Shown here: positions 9,036-20,414 of the stretch, in pieces
Layout of the letters: every line of letters begins with the position of its first letter
How positions within the stretch are numbered: position 1 is the stretch's first letter
NCBI GenBank assembly: GCA_028873695.1
Contig: JAPPNU010000014.1
Coordinates: 1 to 56,553, forward strand
Reading direction: 5' to 3'
DNA length: 56,553 nt
From: Gemmatimonadota bacterium
Lineage (GTDB): Bacteria; Latescibacterota; UBA2968; GCA-2709665
Position numbers and translations under genes: made by a program
Notes under the pieces: generated by a model
Database searches by the model: none
Told to the model about the DNA's origin: nothing
Seen by the model: only the letters and a program-made list of their open reading frames with translations

Positions 9036-9371
9036 TTAGTGATAGTCTACGACCTCCATGATCGTAATTGCCGTGACGCGTTGAATGTCGATTCCGCCGT
9101 CGTCGAGGAGGGGTACAGGGTCGTGGTTCGGCGCAAGAATCAGCCTCGCGCGATCATCGAGATCGACCGCGTACTGCCCTTCACGATCACCTGTAAGCTG
9201 ATGTCGTCGTTCGGGGGGTGTGTGAGGAACGGCGGCAAGTGTCGGCGCGTTCGCAAGAACGGCGAGCCGCATCATGATTGCCCGAGCCCTGCTCTTTCCG
9301 TACGTCCTCTCAAGGAGGCTCCCGGAGTTAAAGGTCTTTTCGAGCTTTCGGGTTTTGAAGACGACTGTCAT
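9036..9371 (-). CDS. higB: HigB/RelE-type toxin
   Basis: A 111-residue RelE/HigB-superfamily protein: MTVVFKTRKLEKTFNSGSLL, ARAIMMRLAVLANAPTLAAV, a basic central segment (PPERRHQLTGDREGQYAVDL) and a C-terminal strand AITIMEVVDYH. HigB toxins cleave translated mRNA in the ribosomal A site; here this is known from the family only. It is the first gene of the higBA operon (toxin first, as usual for hig). The ATG lies inside an inverted repeat and only about 4-5 bases below the predicted transcription start, so the mRNA would be almost leaderless. No Shine-Dalgarno sequence is visible before the start, which fits. Confidence 0.88.
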   Translation of the reverse strand: MTVVFKTRKLEKTFNSGSLLERTYGKSRARAIMMRLAVLANAPTLAAVPHTPPERRHQLTGDREGQYAVDLDDRARLILAPNHDPVPLLDDGGIDIQRVTAITIMEVVDYH

Positions 9372-9411
9372 CGTTACGCGGAAGGTAACGATTTGGGTGA
9401 GCGTATGTCAA
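9370..9411 (-). promoter_or_regulatory. higBA promoter with overlapping operator palindrome
   Basis: Read on the minus strand: TTGACA (9406-9411), 18-base spacer, TACCTT (9382-9387). An inverted repeat with 8-bp arms, ATCGTTAC and GTAACGAT, at 9370-9377 and 9385-9392, covers the -10 element and the start codon. The half-site CGTTAC and the -10 TACCTT recur in the promoter at 9849-9887. Autorepression by HigA is the expected logic; the binding itself is inferred. Confidence 0.65.
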
Positions 9412-9540
9412 GGAGGGATTAAATGGGATTCGTCTGGCGCAGAACCACGGAAGCCGCCAAACAGAACATACTTGCAGCGGCTACCGAGGTTCCGAGCCAG
9501 TTGTACACCTACAATGCACACAGGCAAATCTGTCGAACAC

Positions 9541-9798
9541 TCATCCGCGGCGAGTCTTATTGTACTGTGGATTCCTTCCGCCGTGACCCTTTCGATACGT
9601 CTTGAGTTCCGCAGCCTCTTTCTTCTTTGCTCCCGACTCTGTCATTCGACCGGACGTTACGACCAACCGGTCGAATTGCTTCCCCCGAGCTTTATGCATC
9701 TGCGCCCGCGCCCTCGGATTCTTGGTCGATCCGCGGTACACGACCTTCTGGCCTCGTTTGAGGTCGTAGGTGAACGTGTCTCTTTGCTTCTTTCGCAT
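9541..9798 (-). CDS. Small GIY-YIG-like protein
   Basis: An 85-residue basic protein: DTFTYDLKRGQKVVYRGSTK, then ARAQMHKARGKQFDRLVVTS and YRKGHGGRNPQYNKTRRG. This matches a family of short proteins annotated as GIY-YIG nuclease-like, where the first strand-turn-strand (YDLKRGQKVVYRG, with NPRARAQMH following) corresponds to the GIY...YIG core and KxYNKT closes the fold. The catalytic arginine and glutamate are not secure, so activity is uncertain. The start is the ATG at 9798; the in-frame GTG at 9807 is part of the ribosome-binding site (AAAGGTGG). Its promoter carries the same operator motif as higBA, which suggests joint control. Confidence 0.6.
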   Translation of the reverse strand: MRKKQRDTFTYDLKRGQKVVYRGSTKNPRARAQMHKARGKQFDRLVVTSGRMTESGAKKKEAAELKTYRKGHGGRNPQYNKTRRG

Positions 9799-9848
9799 CG
9801 GTTCCACCTTTCGGTTCTTGACGAATACTTCGTGAGATGATTTAATTT

Positions 9849-9887
9849 CGTTACCTAAAAGGTAACGTTTTTATTGTAAACTGTCAA
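9849..9887 (-). promoter_or_regulatory. Promoter of the GIY-YIG-like gene with higBA-like operator
   Basis: Read on the minus strand: TTGACA (9882-9887), 17-base spacer, TACCTT (9859-9864). A 19-bp inverted repeat, CGTTACCT-AAA-AGGTAACG on the plus strand (9849-9867), covers the -10 box. The -35 hexamer, the -10 hexamer and the CGTTACC half-site match those of the higBA promoter 470 bases away. The leader would be about 50 bases. Best regulator candidate: the HigA protein encoded next door. Confidence 0.65.
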
Positions 9888-9919
9888 GAGCCTATTTGGC
9901 CGAAGCGATTTCCCTCCCG

Positions 9920-13492
<3,573 letters not shown>

Positions 13493-13595
13493 TGAATAAT
13501 CGACTTGAAATTACGAGAAAAAACGGAACGACCGGTCGGTTTTTCCGCTTGTTTGCACAGATACGACGGCGCCACGACCTTGCAAATCCGCCTTC

Positions 13596-13705
13596 GAGGG
13601 CAGGATGCCCTCGCTCCGGGGAAAGGCATTCGTGACCACTGCGGCACGACCCCGCGCATTCCCCGCCGTAGCCAGGAATGCCCTAGGGGCAAGGATGCCA
13701 TCGTT
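13596..13705. repeat. Two small intergenic palindromes (REP-like)
   Basis: At 13596-13612, GAGGGCA and TGCCCTC flank a GGA loop and are followed by GCTCC, the same plan as at 1669-1685. At about 13687-13700 a weaker copy reads GGCA-AGGA-TGCC followed by a GTTCCC tail. Both lie in the 220-base gap between the helicase gene and the PhyH gene; the rest of the gap shows nothing else I can support. Confidence 0.5.
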
Positions 13706-13720
13706 CCCGGGAACGGCGGA

Positions 13721-14500
13721 TTACGCCCACTGCTCGCACCCGGCGAAGGGCATGTGTTTTCCTTCGACGTATTTGGGCCGCGTTACATAGTGGTTTCCGA
13801 CCTCGGGAACCACCTCCCCGCAGCACAGGATGGACCGCTGTGTCTTCCGTGTCACGCGAGTGCTGGTGGGAATGTAGCGAAGGGTGAGTCCCACGCGCCA
13901 CTGGTCCGACGTATTGTAGTTGGAGCCGTGGATGATATTGGGGTGGTGGATGGAAATATCCCCCGCCTTGAGTTCCACGTCCACGGCGTCGGCTTCATCG
14001 ATCTGATCGGGGCGCATCCCGATGCCGAGTACGTACTTGTCGGTATCCAGCTCGACCATCTCCGAGCGTTTGAGTAAACGCCGGGTGTGTGACCCCGGCA
14101 AGACCCGCATGCACCCGTTTTCCACGGTGGAGTCCGTGCCGGCGACCCACAGCGTCGTCACCTCCATCGGCTCCAGCGGCCAGTAGGATCCGTCCTGGTG
14201 CCATCGCACGGCCTGTCCGGTCTCGGGCTTCTTGGCGATATAGTGCGCGCCGAACATCGCCAGGTTGGGTCCGATGAACTGCGCCGCGATATCCAGCAGC
14301 CGTTCGTCGCAGACCACGCGGTGCATGAACGGATCGTCCACAAGGAGGCTGTGGTGCAATTTCTCGGGTCGCGTGTCGGGATGCCTCTTGACAAGCCACT
14401 GCACGTGCTCGACCGTTTCGGCCGCAAGACCCGCGTCGATGGCCCCTCGCGCGATGCAGAAACCCTTCTCGTCATATTCCTGCTGCAGTGTCGCTTCCAT
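13721..14500 (-). CDS. Phytanoyl-CoA dioxygenase (PhyH) family protein, copy 1
   Basis: A 259-residue Fe(II)/2-oxoglutarate dioxygenase of the PhyH superfamily. The metal triad is visible: WHQDGSYW (His and Asp of H-x-D) near residue 140 and the distal HHPNIIHGSN near residue 195, followed by RVGLTLRYIP, whose arginine normally holds 2-oxoglutarate. PGSH, typical of bacterial PhyH proteins, is present (VLPGSHTRRLL). The substrate is unknown. The start at 14500 is preceded by GGAGA at 8 bases; an upstream in-frame start at 14533 lacks one. It is one of three PhyH genes here, all near carbohydrate genes and Gfo/Idh/MocA oxidoreductases, which suggests hydroxylation of a sugar or a small organic compound. 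Confidence 0.88.
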   Translation of the reverse strand: MEATLQQEYDEKGFCIARGAIDAGLAAETVEHVQWLVKRHPDTRPEKLHHSLLVDDPFMHRVVCDERLLDIAAQFIGPNLAMFGAHYIAKKPETGQAVRWHQDGSYWPLEPMEVTTLWVAGTDSTVENGCMRVLPGSHTRRLLKRSEMVELDTDKYVLGIGMRPDQIDEADAVDVELKAGDISIHHPNIIHGSNYNTSDQWRVGLTLRYIPTSTRVTRKTQRSILCCGEVVPEVGNHYVTRPKYVEGKHMPFAGCEQWA

Positions 14501-14577
14501 ACGCTTTCTCCAGGCACGAATCCTTATCCCCAAGATTCTGTTAGAAGCCGTCTCCAGAGCGCACTTGGCTGCTTCGG

Positions 14578-14773
14578 AATCCCGGTACTCCGCGGTGAAC
14601 GCTTACAGATTGGCTTTGATATTTATGAACAAACTCCTCCGTGTCAAGCGATATTCCGACATGACCGGTTCATACGCGCTATATCCCACGCTCGCAGGCC
14701 GGATCCACACCCGCATCACCTCTCAACCCGCCACCGATCAGAGGGCCGGCATGAAGTCCGGTGCGGCCTGGAA
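14578..14773. repeat. 196-bp direct repeat, copy A
   Basis: Positions 14578-14773 align without gaps to 16390-16585; I count about 17 differences, roughly 91% identity. On the minus strand the repeat begins with the codons FQAAPDFMP-x-L and a stop, and further on holds a short conserved frame MSEYRLTRRSLFINIKANL preceded by nothing recognisable. Here its minus-strand edge is fused in frame to a MobF relaxase fragment. The edges are sharp, as for an inserted element, but no terminal inverted repeats are visible. Confidence 0.85.
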
Positions 14774-14938
14774 GGCGTCCGGATCGACCGGACCCGAAAG
14801 CGCCAGTTCCCCGGCCCCCTTACCCGCCCAGGCGCTCGCTTCCCTGTGCGCGGGATCGTCCCTGGCGTAGTAGCCTTCCTTCTCGTAGTAGGAGACGCCC
14901 TGCGACGGTGAGGCGATCACGTCGATGGAGGCTACCAT
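14738..14938 (-). pseudogene. MobF/TrwC-type relaxase, N-terminal fragment ending in the 196-bp repeat
   Basis: The frame from ATG 14938 reads MVASIDVIASPSQGVSYYEK, then YYARDDPAHREASAWAGKGA and LALSGPVDPDAF. This is the N-terminus of TrwC/TraI-like (MobF) conjugative relaxases, with the catalytic tyrosine pair region near residue 17. After about 55 residues, at position 14773, it enters the 196-bp repeat and ends as QAAPDFMPAL-stop. Full relaxases are over 600 residues, and no helicase part or other conjugation gene is present. It is a relic of a conjugative element, not a working gene. Recognition is by motif memory; the 55 residues match well. Confidence 0.7.
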
Positions 14939-14980
14939 CGCCCACGTTTCCCGGCCGGGAACAAGGGCTGAACAACCCAA

Positions 14981-15382
14981 TTCACAGACATGTCCGCGTA
15001 TGGCGGTAATTGTTTTTCGTTACGGCTTCGGGCGGAGCACATCCGGTTCGGCGCCACGGTGATCCATGTCGGCACAGGTGGTGCGCGGGACGGCGTCGAT
15101 GCTTGGAACCGAAGGGAGTTGACGGCCCCGACCGTCATCCCTACGAGTTGTTCCTCCAGGCGATCGAGTACCGCACGACCTTGGTCCATAGACGCTGAAC
15201 CCATCGGCTTCGTCGAGCAGCTTGTGTTGCACCGAACCCGGCTCGACGAGCACTCCCGCATCATGGGGCCGAAAGCCCATCAACGACTTCGTTAGGCCAG
15301 AAGGTTAAGAGGACAGGTCAATACCCTATCTGTAGCATGTAGACTCTCGCAGCGCCTTTCCGGCCGTTCCGGCAAGCGCGAA
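14981..15382. other. Unassigned stretch between the relaxase relic and the HEPN-like gene
   Basis: About 400 bases with short open frames on both strands (for example minus-strand 15283-15020, starting MMGFRPHDAGVLVEPGS) but no recognisable family, no ribosome-binding site that decides a start, and no RNA gene. Frames with protein-like runs break off after 30-60 codons. It may be further decayed DNA of the mobile element that left the relaxase fragment. Confidence 0.4.
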
Positions 15383-16222
15383 TCAGGTTGGTGTCTTCAC
15401 AATTCTAGTCTTTTTCTTCCCATCCTCATATATCCAAGCGCGGTCCCAATAGCACCTCAGACGTTGAAATTGAGGCGAGACAAAGAGTGCTTTGACATCA
15501 TCTAGAGACGTTTTGCACTCTCGCTCTTGAACCGAGCTCAACCGGTACGTTATACGCGGCGGAAGGTTTCCACCGACCCTGAAAAGGAGATAGCCATCTT
15601 CGTCCACATTGAACGACCTGAGGAAAGCCGGATTCTTCGAATTCGCATCTATGGTTCCAGAGTGTTCTTTGATTCGATTTGCCAATTCGATGAGGACCTC
15701 GAAAGTCTTGGAGCTCCAAATCCGACCCGTCTGCTGGTTTACTGCATCAAAACCGGGAAGGCCTTTTGGTGCAGATATTGGATAACGTGCGTCAAAAAGT
15801 ATCATGTCTTTGAGAAGATTGAGATTTTTTTCATCTTCATCAACAAAAACAAAGGCTATCTCTTTCGCCAAGGGGACCAATTTGTGACCAAATCTATTCT
15901 TGACGTCCCTATTGAACATCTCTTCGGAGCAGCCGTAATAGGCCTTCGCCAATCCGGCCTTTAGGTACATTTCGACAGAGTATCCAAGAAGCAACATTGA
16001 CGCGCGAGGAAGGCCCGTGAGCAGATTCCAATCATCCGCACGGTCCCGGTTTCCTGTTTGTCGTTCTTGGACGGTCTTCGAGAATGTCTCTCGATGGTTC
16101 GTCCATATCTCTCTCGTTTTCGTGGACGAGGCCAGAAGGCCGTCTCCTTCGGAGAACCAGTTCTTCGGGTTGAACTGTCCAGTGCTGCGTTTCGAAATTC
16201 TTTCGCTGGGATACAAGTCCAT
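15383..16222 (-). CDS. HEPN-like domain protein of unknown function
   Basis: A roughly 280-residue soluble protein, clearly less GC-rich than its neighbours, which suggests recent transfer. The centre reads PRASMLLLGYSVEMYLKAGL and, after a loop, NRFGHKLVPLAKEI. A four-helix bundle with L-x-x-Y-S-x-E-x-x-x-K and G-H-x-L is typical of HEPN domains, many of which are RNases or nucleotidyltransferase partners in defence loci; the canonical R-x4-6-H motif is not clear. Starts: ATG 16222 overlaps GGAGGTG closely; a TTG at 16216 has better spacing, and GTG 16237 is also in frame. It is bracketed by the two 196-bp repeats together with the relaxase relic. Confidence 0.5.
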   Translation of the reverse strand: MDLYPSERISKRSTGQFNPKNWFSEGDGLLASSTKTREIWTNHRETFSKTVQERQTGNRDRADDWNLLTGLPRASMLLLGYSVEMYLKAGLAKAYYGCSEEMFNRDVKNRFGHKLVPLAKEIAFVFVDEDEKNLNLLKDMILFDARYPISAPKGLPGFDAVNQQTGRIWSSKTFEVLIELANRIKEHSGTIDANSKNPAFLRSFNVDEDGYLLFRVGGNLPPRITYRLSSVQERECKTSLDDVKALFVSPQFQRLRCYWDRAWIYEDGKKKTRIVKTPT

Positions 16223-16389
16223 CACCTCCAAATCCACAAAACGTCAAATCCAACGAGGGGATTGTGTATCAGATCGACAGCGCCCTCAATGCTTGAGGCC
16301 GCGACCTGCTCCCCCAGCGATTGCGACGCCAGGACGCTTCTCAACCGGTGCCGGCTAAGCCATGCTCAACCCCGCATCTGCTCGCGCTC

Positions 16390-16585
16390 AATCCCGGTGC
16401 TCCGCGGTGAACGCTTACAGACTGGCTTTGATATTTATGAACAAACTCCTCCGCGTCAAGCGATATTCCGACATGACCGATTTATACGCGCTATATCCCA
16501 CGCCCGCAGACCGGATCCACACCCGCATCACCGTTCAGCCCGCCAACTATCACAGCCCGGGCATGAAGTCCGGTGCTGCCTGGAA
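16390..16585. repeat. 196-bp direct repeat, copy B
   Basis: Same element and orientation as 14578-14773. Its minus-strand edge forms the last 12 codons and stop of the heparinase II-like gene (tail FQAAPDFMPGL), exactly as copy A forms the end of the relaxase fragment. The element therefore replaced or extended the 3' ends of two unrelated genes. Confidence 0.85.
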
Positions 16586-19381
16586 CTCCGTCGCGCCGGG
16601 GATGGCTCCGGGTTGAACGGTGTACTGCCCGCCGGGAACCACGAAAAACGCGGTGTTTCTGCGGGTATCCACGCGGGCGTTGAAACGAACCGTCCCATCC
16701 CGGTCTCGGATACTCCAGTCGCCCGGCGCCAGGCAGGTCAGCAATAACTGGCAGCTTCCATCCCCACCGACCTCCACCTGCAGCGTCTGCTCCAGCAGCT
16801 TGCCGGTCCGGCTCAAGACCACCACCCGGTCCGCCAGCGTGACAACGAAGGCTTCGGGGAGTTCTACGTGGTCAACCGGCAGATCCGGCGCGTGTTCGTC
16901 AGACATCGTCATCACCGTCAGAAACACATCGTTGCTCCGCTCCTTCCCGGGCGAGAACATGATGCGATGGCCGTTGGCTTCAGGCCGGTCGGGTTTCGGC
17001 GGCGTGAAGTACTGTCCGAACACGCTGTTGGCTTCCCTACCGCTCAGGACCTGCACGTCCCGCTCATCCGCCCCCGGTCGCAGCATTCGCAGGACGACCT
17101 TGCCGGTCCCGCCGGCGTCGCTGTTTCTCAGGATAACGCCATCGGCCGTGGTTTCAGGCGGGTTGAGGGTGTTGACCTGCCAGTATTTCCTGAACTCCGG
17201 TCTGGCCGTGGTTATGTTGTCAAGGACGATCAGCGCAGCGGGAGTCTGCTCGTTGTCGAGATTCAGGAAGCAGAAGGACCGGACGTAGTCCTCGATCTTC
17301 CCGCTGTAGGCCGACGTCAGATTGACCGAGAAGGTGCTGTAGAACGGACGCTGCGGGGACGGGCCAAAGCTGGCCGAGACGACGTCCCCATTGGCGAACG
17401 TCGGATCCGAAAGCGCCTGGTCAGGTGTGGTCGGGCATGACTGAATGAAGCGCGTGCCTCCGTCATTGACGGTATTCCGAATGAACTGCTCTTCAGGATC
17501 GACCGCCAGCATCATGCTGTGCGAAATCGAACGCTTGCAGAAGTTGAAATCGTAGGGCGTTCCATAGAAATGGTACTGCCCCAGATCAGCCGCCTGCAGC
17601 CCGCGGTAGTAGATCTGGAAACTGCCCGCGTCAGCATGCTGGTGGTTGCCGAAGTGATACCCCCCGCCCTTCATCTCCACGACCACGTCGGACACACCCG
17701 GGCCCATGTTCCAGCCGGTCCTGGCGACCATCGACCCGAGAACCGGGCCGAAATCGAGGGTGAGCGGCAATGAATCGAAATTCTCCGCAGCCTCCAGGTC
17801 CGGGTCGTTCAGAAGGAGTACCATAATCGGCTCGGCGGGAAGCCCGCCCTGCCGCTCGAAGTCGCGCTTGAGGACCGGATCGCTGCTGTACGCGTAGCTG
17901 AGCAGCGCGGTTGCGCCGAGACTTGCCGGCCTTCCGTCTGAGAATCCGTCGCCGTCGCGCAGGGTCTCTTCGTTCGGCATGCGCATGTAGAGCCAGAACT
18001 TGCAGACGTCCGCGATGTTGTCGTCGAAGACCCGCTCGCCGGTCATGCGGTAAAAGAGCCAGGCGGCGTGCATATCCCAGCCGAACCGGTACGGCCCGTA
18101 ACTGACGCCCTGGTTGTGGCGCGGAGACTGGTATTCGAACCGGCGCATCGGCACGAGTTCTTCCAGGATGCGGTAGGCGCAGTATCGATACGGTACGGGA
18201 TCCTCGTCGTAGATGGCAATCGCCATGCACAACAGATCGCGGTTGACCTGCGCCTCGTTGCCATGGCCGTTGACGATGATCTGCTTGAACGGCGGCCAGC
18301 CGATCTCCATATCGTCGGCAAGACGCATGAGATTGCCGCGGATGCTGTCCCTGTCATCGGGTGTCATCAAGTCGTAGCACCAGTCGTAAACCAGCGCGGC
18401 AGAGTAGATGGCGCGACCGATTTCCCTGGTAATATCGAGCAGGTTTCCGAATTCGACCGCGGCAAGATAGTCGCGGATGAGCGCCACCGCCTCCCGGCCG
18501 GGCGTCTCCCCGCCGTTCATCAGGTAGACGAAAGCCCTGGCGACGGCCGCTTTCTCGAGTTTCGGGTTGTGGCCGACTTCCGCACCCGGTTCGGCCTCAA
18601 ACGCGAAGGGTTCGGCCGCCTGTCCCCTCACCCCGGCCCATAGCGGCGCGTTCTCGCCCTTTGTCAGGTTTGCCCGGACCGCCGGCAGCGACGCCTCGTT
18701 CACCCAGATGCGCGGTCGGGATGCCGGCGGAACCACCGACGGACGGTACGTGGTCGCGGCCTCCGGTACTTCCGGCGGCGTGTACGGGCTGACTTCGAAG
18801 TAATCCAGGCGCACCCCCTCCGGCAGCCAGACCCGTATCTCCTGCTCCCGTCCGTCGAGATTGAACTTTCCGGTCGTCTGCGTGCAGCTCTCCGGCCGGC
18901 TCCACGGAACGAATACCACGCGTCTTGTGGGGCGGGCGTCTCCCACGGCTATTCTAAGGAACAGTGAATCAAACTTGCTCCCGGCCTTTCGCATCGCCTC
19001 CCTGCCACTGGCGTCCGTGGCCGCGTGGGTGCGGATCACGTACCGTCCGGATCTCGAAGCCCGCACCCTGAAAACCAGGTCCGGGCTGGCGTCGGGTGAG
19101 TCCACGTTTGTGTCCACACCGGCCTTGAGCGAAACGCCCTTCTCACCGGAGAACCCGCTTTGCGCGACGATCTCTGAACGGCGGGGGTCGATCCCGCCGG
19201 CCTCCGCATTCAAGATGACCGATCCGGTGACAACGATTGTTTTCGAATTCACGGCTTCGCTCGTACCTCCATCGGGTTTCATGATATGGGTCTCCTCCGC
19301 GTGTGTTGGCACGGTGATGAAGAGCGCTGCAACGAACAGACGGCACAATGGTTTCGACAGCCGATGGTTTTCCTTAAACAT
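16550..19381 (-). CDS. Secreted heparinase II-like polysaccharide lyase (PL21-like)
   Basis: A 943-residue protein with a signal peptide (hydrophobic LCRLFVAALFITVPTHA, cut before EET), so it acts outside the cytoplasm. Residues about 60-200 form a beta-rich N-terminal domain; 230-540 the (alpha/alpha) toroid; 540-900 the beta-sandwich. Candidate catalytic residues are His373 and Glu376 (NGHGNEAQ) and Tyr428 (QGVSYGPY). The His-to-Glu (3) and His-to-Tyr (55) spacings equal those I recall for Pedobacter heparinase II (His202, Glu205, Tyr257). The later NHQHADAGSF matches the distal histidine region. It should cleave a uronic-acid-containing polymer by beta-elimination; the actual glycan is unknown. 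The last residues (FQAAPDFMPGL) come from the 196-bp repeat. The start has AGGA close upstream. Confidence 0.85.
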   Translation of the reverse strand: MFKENHRLSKPLCRLFVAALFITVPTHAEETHIMKPDGGTSEAVNSKTIVVTGSVILNAEAGGIDPRRSEIVAQSGFSGEKGVSLKAGVDTNVDSPDASPDLVFRVRASRSGRYVIRTHAATDASGREAMRKAGSKFDSLFLRIAVGDARPTRRVVFVPWSRPESCTQTTGKFNLDGREQEIRVWLPEGVRLDYFEVSPYTPPEVPEAATTYRPSVVPPASRPRIWVNEASLPAVRANLTKGENAPLWAGVRGQAAEPFAFEAEPGAEVGHNPKLEKAAVARAFVYLMNGGETPGREAVALIRDYLAAVEFGNLLDITREIGRAIYSAALVYDWCYDLMTPDDRDSIRGNLMRLADDMEIGWPPFKQIIVNGHGNEAQVNRDLLCMAIAIYDEDPVPYRYCAYRILEELVPMRRFEYQSPRHNQGVSYGPYRFGWDMHAAWLFYRMTGERVFDDNIADVCKFWLYMRMPNEETLRDGDGFSDGRPASLGATALLSYAYSSDPVLKRDFERQGGLPAEPIMVLLLNDPDLEAAENFDSLPLTLDFGPVLGSMVARTGWNMGPGVSDVVVEMKGGGYHFGNHQHADAGSFQIYYRGLQAADLGQYHFYGTPYDFNFCKRSISHSMMLAVDPEEQFIRNTVNDGGTRFIQSCPTTPDQALSDPTFANGDVVSASFGPSPQRPFYSTFSVNLTSAYSGKIEDYVRSFCFLNLDNEQTPAALIVLDNITTARPEFRKYWQVNTLNPPETTADGVILRNSDAGGTGKVVLRMLRPGADERDVQVLSGREANSVFGQYFTPPKPDRPEANGHRIMFSPGKERSNDVFLTVMTMSDEHAPDLPVDHVELPEAFVVTLADRVVVLSRTGKLLEQTLQVEVGGDGSCQLLLTCLAPGDWSIRDRDGTVRFNARVDTRRNTAFFVVPGGQYTVQPGAIPGATEFQAAPDFMPGL

Positions 19382-19404
19382 CTTCCTATGGCAATTGTGA
19401 ATCT

Positions 19405-19432
19405 GCAGGGGCGACCGGCCGGTCGCCCCTAC
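19405..19432. repeat. 28-bp palindrome (REP-like), 24 bases before the lyase gene
   Basis: The inner 24 bases (19407-19430, AGGGGCGACCGG and its complement) are a perfect palindrome; the outermost base pairs have one mismatch. A perfect 28-bp version is at 33125-33152. Both are followed on the plus strand by AAAACCGG and, further on, by GCCAG-x-CC-x-TATCGTAA and TTGGCTGAC blocks, so a composite unit over 100 bases long is repeated. It lies in the gap between the alpha/beta hydrolase and the lyase gene. No T-run follows. Confidence 0.75.
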
Positions 19433-19571
19433 AAAAACCGGGTATCCGTGAGCCCCTGCAGAAATCGGGTATCCGCGAGTCGTCTTCGCCAGGCCCTATC
19501 GTAAACCAGGTTTGGCTGACGACTGTTTTCTGAAAGCTGATCGCTGTTTTCCGCAGTCGGCTCGATATAGT

Positions 19572-20414
19572 TCAAACTTGTGGCGCAGAGTACAGGTCCA
19601 GGCTGCTGAGCCAATTGAGGCAGAGTTGCGGCCAGCTCGAAGGCAGCTTTTCGTTACGGCGCACGCCGAAATCGTGTTCCCCGGTTGCATAGACATGCAG
19701 TTCCGTGGGAATGCCGGCCCGGTGCAGAGCCAGGTACATGATCACGCTGTGGGCGACCTCGGATTCGCTGTCATCACCGGCGTGGGTCAGAAACACCGGA
19801 GGCGTATCGGCCGGAATGTGGATCCCGCCCGAAATCCGGTCGCAGTCCGAATCCTTCAGGTACCCCGAATAACACAGCACGGCAAAATCCGGGCGGCAAC
19901 TCACGTGATCGACCGCGTCGATCTGCGGGTAGGTCCGGTCGCGGAAACCGGTGGCGGTTGCCAGGGCGAGATGGCCGCCCGCGGAGAAGCCCACCATACC
20001 GATTCGGCCAGGGTCTATGCGCCATTCGGTCGCGTGGCTGCGGACGATACTGACCGCGCGCTGGGCGTCGGACAGCGGTCCTGAAGGCGGGACCCCCTTC
20101 GCATCGCCCGGACGGCGCGGAACCCTGTATTTCAGTATGATGCCGGCGATGCCCCGGGAAGTCAGCCATGCCGCAACCTCCTCGCCTTCCAGTTCCCAGA
20201 AGAGATCCCAGTAACCCCCTCCCGGACAGATGAGCATGGCAGTGCCCGTGTTCTTCTCCGGCGGAGGAAGGTGCACGGTCAGCGAGGGTCGCGTGACGTT
20301 CGTGATCAGCAGCGTGATCCCCACGAACCTGGAGTCGTGGATGCGGCTCTTCTCCTCACCGTCAATGCCGACGTCTCCGGGCACGCAGCCCGGCCACAAT
20401 TCCATCGCGTTCAT
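19572..20414 (-). CDS. Alpha/beta hydrolase (acetyl-xylan esterase/BD-FAE-like)
   Basis: A 280-residue alpha/beta hydrolase without signal peptide. The oxyanion motif is ICPGGGYW (about residue 84), the nucleophile elbow GFSAGGHLAL (about 144), the acid probably the Asp in HAGDDS, and the base the His in TGEHDFGVR near the C-terminus. Bacterial relatives are acetyl or feruloyl esterases that strip ester groups from plant or algal polysaccharides. The ATG overlaps the stop of the upstream Gfo/Idh/MocA gene by 4 bases (ATGA), so the two are co-translated. About 190 bases separate it from the lyase gene downstream. Inferred role: removal of acyl groups from imported oligosaccharides. Confidence 0.82.
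   Translation of the reverse strand: MNAMELWPGCVPGDVGIDGEEKSRIHDSRFVGITLLITNVTRPSLTVHLPPPEKNTGTAMLICPGGGYWDLFWELEGEEVAAWLTSRGIAGIILKYRVPRRPGDAKGVPPSGPLSDAQRAVSIVRSHATEWRIDPGRIGMVGFSAGGHLALATATGFRDRTYPQIDAVDHVSCRPDFAVLCYSGYLKDSDCDRISGGIHIPADTPPVFLTHAGDDSESEVAHSVIMYLALHRAGIPTELHVYATGEHDFGVRRNEKLPSSWPQLCLNWLSSLDLYSAPQV

Noticed and set aside
14738..14938. An active conjugative element
   Set aside because: Only about 55 relaxase residues remain, with no coupling protein, type IV secretion genes or complete relaxase in the window.
14981..15300. A real small gene on the minus strand between the relaxase relic and the HEPN-like gene
   Set aside because: Two overlapping frames each look protein-like only in part; there is no ribosome-binding site and no family match, so I left the stretch unassigned.
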